Assembly (NCBI RefSeq): GCF_014202225.1
Contig: NZ_JACHGE010000002.1
Span: 366,636 to 430,635, forward strand
Length of the DNA: 64,000 nucleotides
Direction of reading: 5' to 3'
Origin: Algibacter amylolyticus
Lineage (GTDB): Bacteria; Bacteroidota; Bacteroidia; Flavobacteriales; Flavobacteriaceae
Shown here: piece after piece, positions 8,009 to 15,118 of the stretch
Layout: each line of letters starts with the position of its first letter
Numbering within the stretch: the stretch's first letter is position 1
Translations under genes and position numbers: made by a program
Notes under the pieces: model-generated
What the model was told of the DNA's origin: nothing
Databases searched by the model: none
What the model saw: the letters and a program-made list of their open reading frames with translations, nothing else

Positions 8009-8683
8009 TTAAATCATATAAGCCACCGCTACACCTAATATAATCGAAATAAACTTCGAGAAATTAAACTTATGTCCGTCGCCACTTTCAAACAAAATGG
8101 TAGTCGAAATATGGAAAAATATACCAATAACTACAGCGTTTATCATGTGTGCGTAATCGGCAAGAAACGTCGAGTTATGCGAAATCCAAGTACCTAAAGG
8201 TGTCATAAAAGCAAAAGCCACTAAAAAGCCACCAATTTGTAATTTCGTGTAGTTGGATTGTAATAAAAACATGGTAATTAAAGTCGCAATAGGTATTTTA
8301 TGCACTAGAACGCCATAAACCATATCATTATGGTCGTGTATAGAAAAGCCTTCTAAAAAGCTATGTATACACAAACTAATAAATAATAGCCAAGGGAAAA
8401 TAGTTTTGTTTTTATGGATATGTACATGCCCATGTTCGGCACCTTTCGAGAATAATTCCAATACAATTTGCAGCATAATACCGCACATTATAAAAAGTCC
8501 AGTAAGTTTTGTGTCTAAATGGTTGTACACTTCCGGAAGCAATTCAAAAAGCGTTAACGCTAATAAAAAAGCACCACTAAAAGAAAGTAATAGCTTGGTG
8601 TTCCACGATTTTTGCTTTTTGGTTATAAGCGCTAAAATAAAACCTAAAACTACCGCCAATAAAGGTAAAAGAAACTTATCCAT
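8009..8683 (-). CDS. ZIP family divalent metal transporter
   Basis: 224-residue membrane protein with about eight hydrophobic helices. The ZIP family metal-site helices are clear: HSFLEGFSIHDHND in the fourth and LVHKIPIATLITMF in the fifth. A His-rich cytoplasmic loop (EHGHVHIHKNK) lies between helices 3 and 4, typical of zinc or iron importers. It most likely brings Zn(II) or Fe(II) into the cytoplasm; specificity is not readable. It is a single gene on the minus strand, 65 bp upstream of the DUF4268 gene. Confidence 0.88.
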   Translation of the reverse strand: MDKFLLPLLAVVLGFILALITKKQKSWNTKLLLSFSGAFLLALTLFELLPEVYNHLDTKLTGLFIMCGIMLQIVLELFSKGAEHGHVHIHKNKTIFPWLLFISLCIHSFLEGFSIHDHNDMVYGVLVHKIPIATLITMFLLQSNYTKLQIGGFLVAFAFMTPLGTWISHNSTFLADYAHMINAVVIGIFFHISTTILFESGDGHKFNFSKFISIILGVAVAYMI

Positions 8684-8768
8684 TCAAAAAAAATACTATT
8701 CAAATTTAAAACTCAATCTAAAATAATCCGTAACAGTCAAAATAATTTGGTGTCACATACGGTTTGAC

Positions 8769-9500
8769 TTATTTAAAAATCATCACTAAGCGTTCCGATG
8801 TTTTAGGGCTAAATTTTCTCAATTTATAGTCACCAAAAACCTCCAATAAATACACGCCAGCCTGTTCAAAAAGCAATTCAAAATCCGCTAAAGTAAACCC
8901 ACGAACGCGCTCCTGGAAATTATAAAACTTATCATCGGCCGTAAAAGTAATATCTTTTATAATATATCCATCTTCAACAAAGCGTTTTAAATGAAAATCG
9001 ATGCCATCAACAGTTTTAATTTCCTCGGGCACCAAATTGTCAATAACAAACTCACTATTCATAAAATCAATTACCCCAAAACCAAATTCATTTAACTCCT
9101 CTTTAATAGATTTTATGGTTTTTAAATTATCGGCATCATCCTCAAAATAGCCAAAACTAGTAAACAAATTAAAAACCGCATCAAACTCCTTATGGTATGG
9201 TTTACACATGTTGTGCACATCAAATTTAAGGCGGTGGTTTTCAAACTGTTTAGCAAATTTAATGCTGTTTTCGCTTAAATCTACACCTGTAACATCATAC
9301 CCAATTTTATTAAGGTATAAGGCGTGTCTGCCTTTTCCACAAGCCAAATCAAGTATAGTGCCGCCCTCCGGAATATTCAAATAATCCGTTAAAGTTTCCA
9401 TAAAAGCTTGCGCCTCTGTGTCGTCCCTGTCCTTGTATAAAATGTGGTAATATGGCGTGTCAAACCAAGAAGAAAACCAAGTCGTTGTGTTATTAGTCAT
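8769..9500 (-). CDS. Class I SAM-dependent methyltransferase
   Basis: 243 residues with a standard Rossmann methyltransferase core. Motif I is ILDLACGKGRHALYL, followed by the acidic VTGVDLSENSI end of strand 2. AVFNLFTSFGYF forms motif IV with an unusual FTSFGYF stretch shared by small-molecule methyltransferases of this subgroup. No extra domain reveals the substrate. The start MTNNTTTWFSSWFDTPYYH is the usual beginning of this family. Its 5' end faces a dispersed repeat and the divergent rRNA methyltransferase gene. Confidence 0.85.
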   Translation of the reverse strand: MTNNTTTWFSSWFDTPYYHILYKDRDDTEAQAFMETLTDYLNIPEGGTILDLACGKGRHALYLNKIGYDVTGVDLSENSIKFAKQFENHRLKFDVHNMCKPYHKEFDAVFNLFTSFGYFEDDADNLKTIKSIKEELNEFGFGVIDFMNSEFVIDNLVPEEIKTVDGIDFHLKRFVEDGYIIKDITFTADDKFYNFQERVRGFTLADFELLFEQAGVYLLEVFGDYKLRKFSPKTSERLVMIFK

Positions 9501-9510
9501 AGTGTTGTTT

Positions 9511-9607
9511 GGGGGTTACCACGCCCAAAAGCGCGGTCAGGCTTTTCGTTACAAGTCCTCGCACCAAAAAAGGTGCTGTGGGCTTTCCACTTCAATCCTT
9601 AACCCGG
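9511..9607 (+). repeat. Dispersed structured repeat, copy 2
   Basis: The closing helix GGGTTA (9513-9518) pairs with TAACCC (9600-9605); both sides differ from copy 1 and pairing is kept. Hairpin P2 pairs ACC and CGC (9518-9524) with GCG and GGT (9531-9537), with one mismatch. Arm P3 pairs AAGTCC (9553-9558) with GGGCTT (9580-9585), with inner stem GCACC/GGTGC (9561-9565 and 9572-9576). It lies in the divergent gap between two methyltransferase genes. Confidence 0.85.
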
Positions 9608-9627
9608 ATTTATCAATAAACGTTATG

Positions 9628-9653
9628 TTTGCCGCAAAATTACGTTATTTTTG
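9628..9653 (+). promoter_or_regulatory. Candidate promoter of the rRNA methyltransferase gene
   Basis: TATTTTTG at 9646-9653 matches TAnnTTTG. A TTTG lies upstream at 9628-9631, but the 14-bp spacing is shorter than the usual 17-23. It would give a leader of about 175 nt. Confidence 0.35.
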
Positions 9654-9835
9654 CAATGTAATACCTAATGTAATTGGGTTTTTAGGTAATTTAGCGACAT
9701 TTATTTTTGTTTATAACAAGGCAGAATTTTTAAGCATAGCCTGAGTTACGGTTTAAAAATTTAAACAAGTTAAAAGCAAAAAGAAAAAGCAGAAAATTTA
9801 AAATTTAAGTTGCTTTACGTATAAAGACGAAAAAA

Positions 9836-10999
9836 ATGGGAGAAAATTTCAATATGGTTGCCAAAACCTTATTTGGCTTTGAAGATTTATTGGCCAACGA
9901 GCTTACACAATTAGGTGCAATGCATGTAAAAAAGGGCGTGCGTAACGTTGCTTTTTCTGGCGATAAAGGCTTCATGTACAAATGTAACCTAGCATTGCGT
10001 ACAGCAGTTAAAATATTAAAACCCATACATTCGTTTAATGTAAATAGCGAGCAAGATTTATACGATAAAATTTATGCAATGGATTGGACCCAATATCTAA
10101 AACCTACAGGGTCTTTAGCTATCGATGCTACCATTCATTCCGATTTATTTACGCACTCGCTTTATATAGCACAAAAAACAAAAGATGCCATTGTAGATAA
10201 ATTTAGAGAAACCGATGGTCAACGCCCAAACGTAGATCTTAAATTTCCAGATGTAAAAATTAATGTACATATCGATAGGCGTCGTTGTACAATCTCGTTA
10301 GATTCATCGGGAGATTCTCTGCACAAACGTGGTTACAAAACAGCAACCAATATTGCACCAATAAACGAAGTATTGGCAGCAGGTTTAATTATGTTATCCG
10401 GTTGGGATGGTCAATCCGATTTTATGGACCCTATGTGTGGTTCCGGAACCATGCTCGTTGAAGCCGCTATGATAGCCTGTAACATTCCGCCAAACCTTAT
10501 GCGAAAAGAATTTGCTTTCGAGCGCTGGCCAGATTGGGATGTCGAGCTTTTCGAGAAAATTGAAGAATCCTTGCTAGGTAAAACTCGCGATTTCCATCAT
10601 AAAATAACAGGGTATGATAAAGCTCCAAGTGCGGTTTCAAAAGCTATAGATAATGTAAAAAACGCCCAGTTAGAAGATTTTATCGAGGTACGCCACGAAG
10701 ATTTCTTTAAAACACAAAAAGCGGGCGAAAACAAACTACATATGGTGTTTAACCCTCCTTACGGCGAGCGTTTAAATATCGATATGGAAGAGTTTTATGC
10801 CAACATTGGCGATACGTTAAAACAAAATTATCCAGGTACCGATGCTTGGTTTATAACCTCGAACCTCGATGCTTTAAAGTTTGTAGGTTTGCGTCCATCT
10901 AGAAAAATACAGCTTTATAATGCCAAACTAGAATCGCGCTTAGTAAAGTACGTTATGTACGAGGGCAGTAAAAAAGGTAAATACATGAACAAGGACTAA
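9836..10999 (+). CDS. THUMP-domain rRNA (guanine-N2)-methyltransferase, RlmL-like
   Basis: 387 residues. The N-terminal third is a THUMP RNA-binding domain (LFGFEDLLANELTQLG to KINVHIDRRRCTISLDSSG). The C-terminal part is a Rossmann methyltransferase with motif I MDPMCGSGTMLVEAA and the N2-guanine type motif IV FNPPYGERL. This matches the RlmL N-domain / YcbY family, which methylates G2445 of 23S rRNA in E. coli; the RlmK half is absent, as is usual in Bacteroidota. The ATG at 9836 gives MGENFNMVAKTLFG. A second Met at residue 7 is an equally possible start. A small palindromic repeat follows the stop. Confidence 0.88.
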   Translation: MGENFNMVAKTLFGFEDLLANELTQLGAMHVKKGVRNVAFSGDKGFMYKCNLALRTAVKILKPIHSFNVNSEQDLYDKIYAMDWTQYLKPTGSLAIDATIHSDLFTHSLYIAQKTKDAIVDKFRETDGQRPNVDLKFPDVKINVHIDRRRCTISLDSSGDSLHKRGYKTATNIAPINEVLAAGLIMLSGWDGQSDFMDPMCGSGTMLVEAAMIACNIPPNLMRKEFAFERWPDWDVELFEKIEESLLGKTRDFHHKITGYDKAPSAVSKAIDNVKNAQLEDFIEVRHEDFFKTQKAGENKLHMVFNPPYGERLNIDMEEFYANIGDTLKQNYPGTDAWFITSNLDALKFVGLRPSRKIQLYNAKLESRLVKYVMYEGSKKGKYMNKD

Positions 11000-11019
11000 A
11001 TTCCTGCGAAAGCAGGAAT
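11000..11019. repeat. Small palindromic repeat ATTCCTGC-GAAA-GCAGGAAT, copy 3
   Basis: A perfect 8-bp stem with a GAAA (GNRA-type) tetraloop, overlapping the last base of the methyltransferase stop codon. The same arms occur at 7483-7504 with a different loop (GTTG). The conserved arms with variable loops suggest that the hairpin, not the linear sequence, is maintained. Confidence 0.75.
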
Positions 11020-11156
11020 CTGTTAATATTTTAGCTTACTCAATTCGCTACTGGTAATTACTAGCAGTAGTGTACAATCATTTCTTGACTTTAGTCAATT
11101 AAAAGGAAAAAGAGAAAATCTAAGTTTGTAGACATAATTTATAACACTTCAAACCT

Positions 11157-11756
11157 ATGATTTTCAAAGTTAAAATAGCAGTATTTTTTATATTGACAGG
11201 CATTTTCGCTTTTGGTCAAAATACCGCACAAACAGAAAACGCTGTTGCGTATAAACATTCTATTGGATCGTCTTTTTTTATGTTAGGAAATTTTCTTTCT
11301 GACTCTCCCGAATATTACTTACTAACCTACGGAAACAGACTCACCAAAAAAGATCGGGTTTTTGTTGAGTTTAATACTTGGAAATATTCTGAACCTTTAG
11401 GAACCTATGGCGATTCAGAAGAACTATATCCAGGTTTTGTACGAGCTACCGGAATAGGAGTAGGGTATCAACGTTTTCATTGGAAAGGCGTGTTTACAAC
11501 AATTCAAGCCACTTCCTTTAAAAAACAATATCATGATATAAATGACAATAAAACTCAAAAAGGTTTTCAATTGTATCTTCAATTAATTGCAGGTTATCGT
11601 TTTGAGTTTTTTAAAAATCGTTTCTATTTAGAACCTGCTTATGCTCTTAAATATTGGCCAATTGATACAAATTACCCTGATGATTTTGCAGTAATAGAAT
11701 CTGGAAAGCCCAACTATATATTTGAGCCTAGTTTAAATTTTGGATTTAAATTTTAA
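11157..11756 (+). CDS. Predicted outer-membrane beta-barrel protein of unknown function
   Basis: 199 residues. A signal peptide (MIFKVKIAVFFILTGIFAFGQ) is followed by a chain rich in alternating aromatic strands (SSFFMLGNFL, YLLTYGNRLTKKDRVFVEFNTW, LYLQLIAGYRFEFFKNRFYLEPAY). The chain ends in a terminal Phe (LNFGFKF), the usual signal for outer-membrane insertion. I do not recognise a named family. It converges on the Crp/Fnr regulator gene with a 4-bp overlap of the two stop regions, so the two transcripts are antisense at their ends. Confidence 0.65.
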   Translation: MIFKVKIAVFFILTGIFAFGQNTAQTENAVAYKHSIGSSFFMLGNFLSDSPEYYLLTYGNRLTKKDRVFVEFNTWKYSEPLGTYGDSEELYPGFVRATGIGVGYQRFHWKGVFTTIQATSFKKQYHDINDNKTQKGFQLYLQLIAGYRFEFFKNRFYLEPAYALKYWPIDTNYPDDFAVIESGKPNYIFEPSLNFGFKF

Positions 11757-12331
11757 TCACCAATTAAAATCCTTTTGCGTATTCTGCTTAGCGTTTCTGG
11801 TTTAATACCAAGGTAACTAGCTATTTGATATTGAGGTACTCTTTGCATTAAGTCTGGTCTGTTTTTTAGTAAGTTTAAGTAGCGTTCTTTAGGAGAAGCA
11901 TTTTTGAATTTTGAAAATGCTTCTTGATTTTCACCCAACATCTTTTCCATTTCTACGCGACAGATTTCAGCAAAATGGGGAAATTTTTTATATAACGCAT
12001 TTTCCTTTTCTGGGTTCATAATGGCTACCGTGGTATCTTCAGTACACGAAAAGTAATACTTAGAAGGTTTTTTGTTAGCCATACTATCAAAATTTGCAGC
12101 CGATTGAAGTTCGGTATAAAATTCAGAAGTTACCTCTTCACCATCTACAATGGAATATTCCCTAATACAACCTTTTATAACAACAAATGCATCTTTAGCA
12201 ATTTGTCCTTCTTTAAGCAGAGTCGTTTCTTTTTTTAAAGTCTTAATAGGAAAGGCTTTTTTTATTTCTTGCTTTTCTTCAATACTTAAGTCAAGAAAAT
12301 TTGACATCATGTCCACTAATGTATTTTCCAT
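11753..12331 (-). CDS. Crp/Fnr family transcriptional regulator
   Basis: 192 residues. The N-terminal cyclic-nucleotide-binding-like beta-roll (LLKEGQIAKDAFVVIKGCIREYSIVDGEE) lacks the RxA phosphate-binding cassette of cAMP-binding CRPs and any Fnr Cys cluster, so its ligand is unknown. The C-terminal helix-turn-helix is clear (RVPQYQIASYLGIKPETLSRIRKRI). This is the common flavobacterial subtype of Crp-like regulators. Its regulon is unknown; the facing beta-barrel gene is a candidate by position only. Confidence 0.88.
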   Translation of the reverse strand: MENTLVDMMSNFLDLSIEEKQEIKKAFPIKTLKKETTLLKEGQIAKDAFVVIKGCIREYSIVDGEEVTSEFYTELQSAANFDSMANKKPSKYYFSCTEDTTVAIMNPEKENALYKKFPHFAEICRVEMEKMLGENQEAFSKFKNASPKERYLNLLKNRPDLMQRVPQYQIASYLGIKPETLSRIRKRILIGD

Positions 12332-12360
12332 TACTATTTTTTCTATTTCAAATGTTTAAA

Positions 12361-12382
12361 TCCCTGATTAAACAGGGGTTTT
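12361..12382. terminator. Weak hairpin between the VOC and Crp/Fnr genes
   Basis: CCCTG (12362-12366) pairs with CAGGG (12373-12377) around ATTAAA. It lies 49 bp beyond the stop of the minus-strand VOC gene and 30 bp upstream of the Crp/Fnr start. It could be a terminator for the former or a palindromic operator for the latter; sequence alone does not decide. Confidence 0.35.
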
Positions 12383-12430
12383 GTCTACTTAAAATAAAGA
12401 TACTTAATTATTTTAAAACGTTAATGATTC

Positions 12431-12943
12431 TTACTTAGCATAAGCACCCGAAGAATACGTTAACTCATAACTATGTGTGTAGATTTCAAAAACAATCCCA
12501 AAAGGGTCTTCAACATAACACATTTTAAAAGGTTTGTCTTCTGGGTAGTATTCCCTAATAGGCATAAGTTGTTTACCACCGTAAGCTATAATTTTTTCAA
12601 TGAGGTCCTCAATATTTGGGTCTTGTATGCAAAAATGGAAAAGCCCAGTGTTAAATGGATTAAATTCCGGAGCCTCTTTTACACCATGCGGAAACGAAAA
12701 TAACTCAACTCCAATACCATCGGAAGTTGCTAAATGGGCAATTTCAAACTCGGTCCACTCGTCACCAAAAACATCAATACACATTTGGCCAATGGCGGTT
12801 TCTTTTTCTTTTTTAATTTTTGAAGGCTCCATAATAACATACCAACCCATAACTTCCGAATAGAATTTTACAGCTTCGTTTATATTAGGTACAGTAAGTC
12901 CAATATGAGAAAAGGACTTAGGATAATCTTTATTTGTTGTCAT
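12431..12943 (-). CDS. VOC family protein (glyoxalase/dioxygenase-like)
   Basis: 170 residues from the ATG at 12943 (MTTNKDYPKSFSHIGLTV). A longer frame from a TTG at 12964 is unlikely. It has the vicinal-oxygen-chelate fold with two beta-alpha-beta modules: SHIGLTVPNINEAVKFYSEVMGW and GLFHFCIQDPNIEDLIEKI, ending in VEDPFGIVFEIYTHSYE. The His near the start, the central His and the Glu near the end fit a metal site. The substrate is unknown. It is divergent from hxlR-osmC across a 122-bp promoter region, so all three may form one electrophile-response module. Confidence 0.8.
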   Translation of the reverse strand: MTTNKDYPKSFSHIGLTVPNINEAVKFYSEVMGWYVIMEPSKIKKEKETAIGQMCIDVFGDEWTEFEIAHLATSDGIGVELFSFPHGVKEAPEFNPFNTGLFHFCIQDPNIEDLIEKIIAYGGKQLMPIREYYPEDKPFKMCYVEDPFGIVFEIYTHSYELTYSSGAYAK

Positions 12944-12972
12944 AATACATAATTTAGATTGCAAAAATATTC

Positions 12973-12980
12973 TATATTTG
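12973..12980 (+). promoter_or_regulatory. Candidate -7 box for hxlR-osmC
   Basis: TATATTTG matches TAnnTTTG exactly. It lies 85 bp upstream of the TTG start of the HxlR-type gene, in the divergent gap facing the VOC gene. An HxlR autoregulatory site would be expected close by, but I could not single one out. Confidence 0.45.
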
Positions 12981-13065
12981 TTTAATTGGCAATAACTTAC
13001 CCAAATGTAATATACATAACTAAAAGAGTTAATTGCTGATTTATAGATAATTAAATGTGTGAATT

Positions 13066-13377
13066 TTGAAAAAAGAAATTAATTGTCCTTTAAATTACAC
13101 CATGAATTTAATAGGTACAAAATGGAAACCATTGGTTTTATTCCATTTACTAGAAGGTGGTTTACGTTCGGGCATATTACAAAAAAAGATACCTGGCATT
13201 TCTAATAAAATGTTTACCCAAACCTTACGGCAATTGGAAAAAGACGGCCTAATTAACCGAAAAGTATTTCCGGTTGTTCCGCCTAAAGTGGAGTATAGTT
13301 TAACGGAAAGAGGAACATCTTTAGAGCCTATTTTAAGAAGCTTAGATGCTTGGGGAATGGAAGATTGTAAACGCTAA
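13066..13377 (+). CDS. HxlR family winged-helix transcriptional regulator
   Basis: 103 residues. The family signature is present: Cys7 in EINCPLNYTMNLIGTKWKPLVLFHL, then a winged helix-turn-helix (KKIPGISNKMFTQTLRQLEKDGLINRK) and PKVEYSLTERG in the wing. The conserved Cys near the N-terminus is the redox or electrophile sensor in characterised HxlR/HypR/YodB proteins. The start is a TTG: an in-frame TGA stands 6 bp upstream and the next ATG would remove the conserved Cys segment. osmC follows 31 bp downstream on the same strand and is the likely target. Confidence 0.85.
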   Translation: MKKEINCPLNYTMNLIGTKWKPLVLFHLLEGGLRSGILQKKIPGISNKMFTQTLRQLEKDGLINRKVFPVVPPKVEYSLTERGTSLEPILRSLDAWGMEDCKR

Positions 13378-13408
13378 TTAATCAGCTGTAATATTAAGAA
13401 AACTAGTT

Positions 13409-13888
13409 ATGTCTTTTAAACACACATTTAAAGCCGAGGTAAATTGGCAAATTGGCGACAATGAAACCACAGCCAACCCAAGAGGTTTTAGTAGAAACCA
13501 CGAGGTAACTATTGCTAATAAAAACACACCTTTAGAAGTTTCGGCCGCTAAACCCTTTCGTGGGGACGACACGCGTTATAACCCCGAAGATTTATTGTTA
13601 TCTGCCTTAGCATCGTGCCACATGATGTCTTATTTATATGTGTGTTCGCAAAATAACATTGAGGTTGTAAGTTTTACCGATACTGCCGAGGCTATTTTAG
13701 ATGTTGAGCCATCGGGTAGTGGGCATTTTAGTAAAGTAACTTTAAAACCCGTGGTAACCATTAAGGATGATTCGCAAGTTGAACTCGCTAAAGCGTTGCA
13801 TGACAAAGCTAATAGCTTATGTTTTATTGCAAACTCTTGTAATTTTCCAATTAAACACTATGTGGAGATTTTAGTAACTAAGGACTAA
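13409..13888 (+). CDS. OsmC family peroxide/hydroperoxide reductase-like protein
   Basis: 159 residues, full length for the small OsmC family. The peroxidatic Cys is C70 in SALASCHMMSYLYVC and the resolving Cys is C138 in NSLCFIANSC. Known members reduce organic hydroperoxides with thiols. The context (HxlR regulator upstream, VOC protein divergent) supports a role in oxidative or electrophile stress. The C-terminal ten residues (KHYVEILVTKD) differ from those of the truncated copy at 14779-15111. Bases 13549-13853 recur there almost unchanged. Confidence 0.88.
   Translation: MSFKHTFKAEVNWQIGDNETTANPRGFSRNHEVTIANKNTPLEVSAAKPFRGDDTRYNPEDLLLSALASCHMMSYLYVCSQNNIEVVSFTDTAEAILDVEPSGSGHFSKVTLKPVVTIKDDSQVELAKALHDKANSLCFIANSCNFPIKHYVEILVTKD
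13549..13853 (+). repeat. 305-bp direct repeat, copy A (inside osmC)
   Basis: This stretch, covering osmC codons about 48-148, recurs at 14779-15082. The two differ by three substitutions (GACGAC/GACGAT, TCTGCC/TCGGCC, AAGTTG/AAGTGG) and a one-base deletion in the CCC run. Identity is therefore near 99%, and similarity stops sharply at both ends. Confidence 0.95.
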
Positions 13889-13908
13889 GATAATTTGGTA
13901 TAAAAGTC

Positions 13909-14094
13909 TTATTGCTTTTTTGTTCTGGTAATAAAAACAATTATAAGAGATATTATAAATAAAATTGTTTTACCTACCAAAGCACCATAACCAAATTCAC
14001 TCAGTTTGGATAGACCTAAAGATAGAATTTGAATAATATTATATAAGAATACTAACGATGCTATAATAGCTATATAGTGAATTGCTTTTTTCAT
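13909..14094 (-). CDS. Small two-helix membrane protein, unknown function
   Basis: 61 residues: a first transmembrane segment (HYIAIIASLVFLYNIIQIL), a short loop, a second (GKTILFIISLIIVFITR) and a basic tail. No family is recognised. It lies between osmC and the Bor-like lipoprotein gene, inside the region bounded by the osmC repeat. Typical small-gene composition and a clean ATG support it, but nothing shows that it is expressed. Confidence 0.5.
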   Translation of the reverse strand: MKKAIHYIAIIASLVFLYNIIQILSLGLSKLSEFGYGALVGKTILFIISLIIVFITRTKKQ

Positions 14095-14102
14095 AAAAAT
14101 AA

Positions 14103-14132
14103 AAAATGAGCGGCATGAATCCCGCTCATTTT
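14103..14132. terminator. Terminator of the Bor-like lipoprotein gene
   Basis: AAAATGAGCGG (14103-14113) pairs with CCGCTCATTTT (14122-14132) around an 8-nt loop, 14 bp beyond the minus-strand stop. The A/T flanks on both sides make it potentially bidirectional. Confidence 0.75.
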
Positions 14133-14146
14133 CGTTTAAATATTAA

Positions 14147-14443
14147 TTAATATTTTACTGTAGTAGTTGTTGGTGTATAAAGACCAAAAGTAATTGCATT
14201 TACTAAACCGTTTACAAAAGAATGTCTTGTGAAAATAGTATAATCTTCAGAACCATTTGCCATTTCCTTAGTGTCTGAAACTCCAACTGGAGCTAATCCA
14301 CCAATTAAGTAATGATTCCATTTAGTAACTTCCGTATTACCTTTTGCTCCTGCGCCAACAACGCTGGTATACGAGTAACAAGAAGTTAAAAGAATTGATG
14401 CTGTAAAAGCAATTGTAAATAATCTCATTGTTTTTTTAATCAT
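14147..14443 (-). CDS. Bor/Iss-like lipoprotein
   Basis: 98 residues with a lipoprotein signal (MRLFTIAFTASILLTSC). The C-terminal half (RHSFVNGLVNAITFGLYTPTTTTVKY) closely resembles the end of the phage-lambda Bor family (pattern FVNGL..ITLGIYTP...V). The mid part also fits (HYLIGGLAPVGVSDTKEM against FFVSGIGQKK). Lambda Bor and plasmid Iss are surface lipoproteins tied to serum survival in E. coli; a role in this organism is not known. The start may be Met1 (14443) or Met6. It has its own terminator and lies between the two osmC repeat copies. Confidence 0.7.
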   Translation of the reverse strand: MIKKTMRLFTIAFTASILLTSCYSYTSVVGAGAKGNTEVTKWNHYLIGGLAPVGVSDTKEMANGSEDYTIFTRHSFVNGLVNAITFGLYTPTTTTVKY

Positions 14444-14782
14444 TTTTGTTTGATTTTTAAAATTAAATAATTTGTTAAATTGTTTACTCTTAGTTGTTTA
14501 TTATTAAAACAATTAATAGCAAATTAAGAAGCTAATTTAACTTAAACATGTAAGAAAAAGCAAATGAAATAAGGGAAGATTTAATAATATTTGTTAAAAG
14601 AAACTAACCATCTTATCAACAAAGTATTAGAGCTAAAAAAAACTTATTGGCCTTCTTAAAAAGTGAAATTCTATAAACTAAAAAGTAGTTTAACTGACAC
14701 CACATTTATTTCTGGCTAACGTTTTTCAAATCGGGAGTAATTTAGGTTTGCAAAACTAACAGTAGCATAATCGTTAGTTAAA
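14444..14782. other. Gene-free stretch with decayed remnants
   Basis: 339 bp without an intact gene. Bases ~14651-14729 hold a decayed piece of a DUF6048 paralogue (separate entry), followed by the start of the truncated osmC copy. The first ~200 bp are AT-rich, with no motif that I can name beyond a possible promoter for the Bor-like gene. Confidence 0.6.
14651..14729 (-). pseudogene. Decayed 3' fragment of a DUF6048 paralogue
   Basis: Read on the minus strand, bases 14651-14690 encode YFLVYRISLFKK, against YFLAYRIPLFKK in the intact DUF6048 gene at 15119-15919. Upstream, after a one-base shift, GVS(Y)N aligns with GTSYS. An FENV-like segment (14718-14729) aligns with the NFENVYIP stretch of the intact protein, with internal deletion and stop codons between. 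The order and spacing match a shortened, frameshifted copy. It sits immediately left of the truncated osmC copy, mirroring how the intact DUF6048 gene lies right of it. Confidence 0.65.
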
Positions 14783-15111
14783 CCTTTCGTGGGGACGATA
14801 CGCGTTATAACCCCGAAGATTTATTGTTATCGGCCTTAGCATCGTGCCACATGATGTCTTATTTATATGTGTGTTCGCAAAATAACATTGAGGTTGTAAG
14901 TTTTACCGATACTGCCGAGGCTATTTTAGATGTTGAGCCATCGGGTAGTGGGCATTTTAGTAAAGTAACTTTAAAACCCGTGGTAACCATTAAGGATGAT
15001 TCGCAAGTGGAACTCGCTAAAGCGTTGCATGACAAAGCTAATAGCTTATGTTTTATTGCAAACTCTTGTAATTTTCCAATTACGCATCAAGCGCAAATAA
15101 TACTTAAGTAG
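14779..15111 (+). pseudogene. 5'-truncated osmC copy
   Basis: Bases 14779-15082 copy codons ~48-148 of osmC. In frame, a TAA stands directly before the homologous part (14779-14781) and there is no ATG, only internal TTG codons. The first third of the protein, needed for the dimer fold, is missing, although the Cys pair is intact. After the repeat ends the frame continues with its own tail (THQAQIILK), which looks like a genuine OsmC C-terminus from a different allele. It is best read as a dead remnant of an older osmC whose core was overwritten by, or copied to, the intact gene. Confidence 0.8.
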
Positions 15112-15118
15112 ATGCTTT

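Noticed and set aside
9457-9744. 95-codon + strand frame
   Set aside because: It runs antisense over the methyltransferase start and through structured repeat copy 2, with no protein-like composition.
14824-15111. Second intact OsmC gene starting at an internal TTG
   Set aside because: It lacks the first ~60 residues, including the N-terminal sheet, and an in-frame stop stands just before the homologous part. Treated as a pseudogene.
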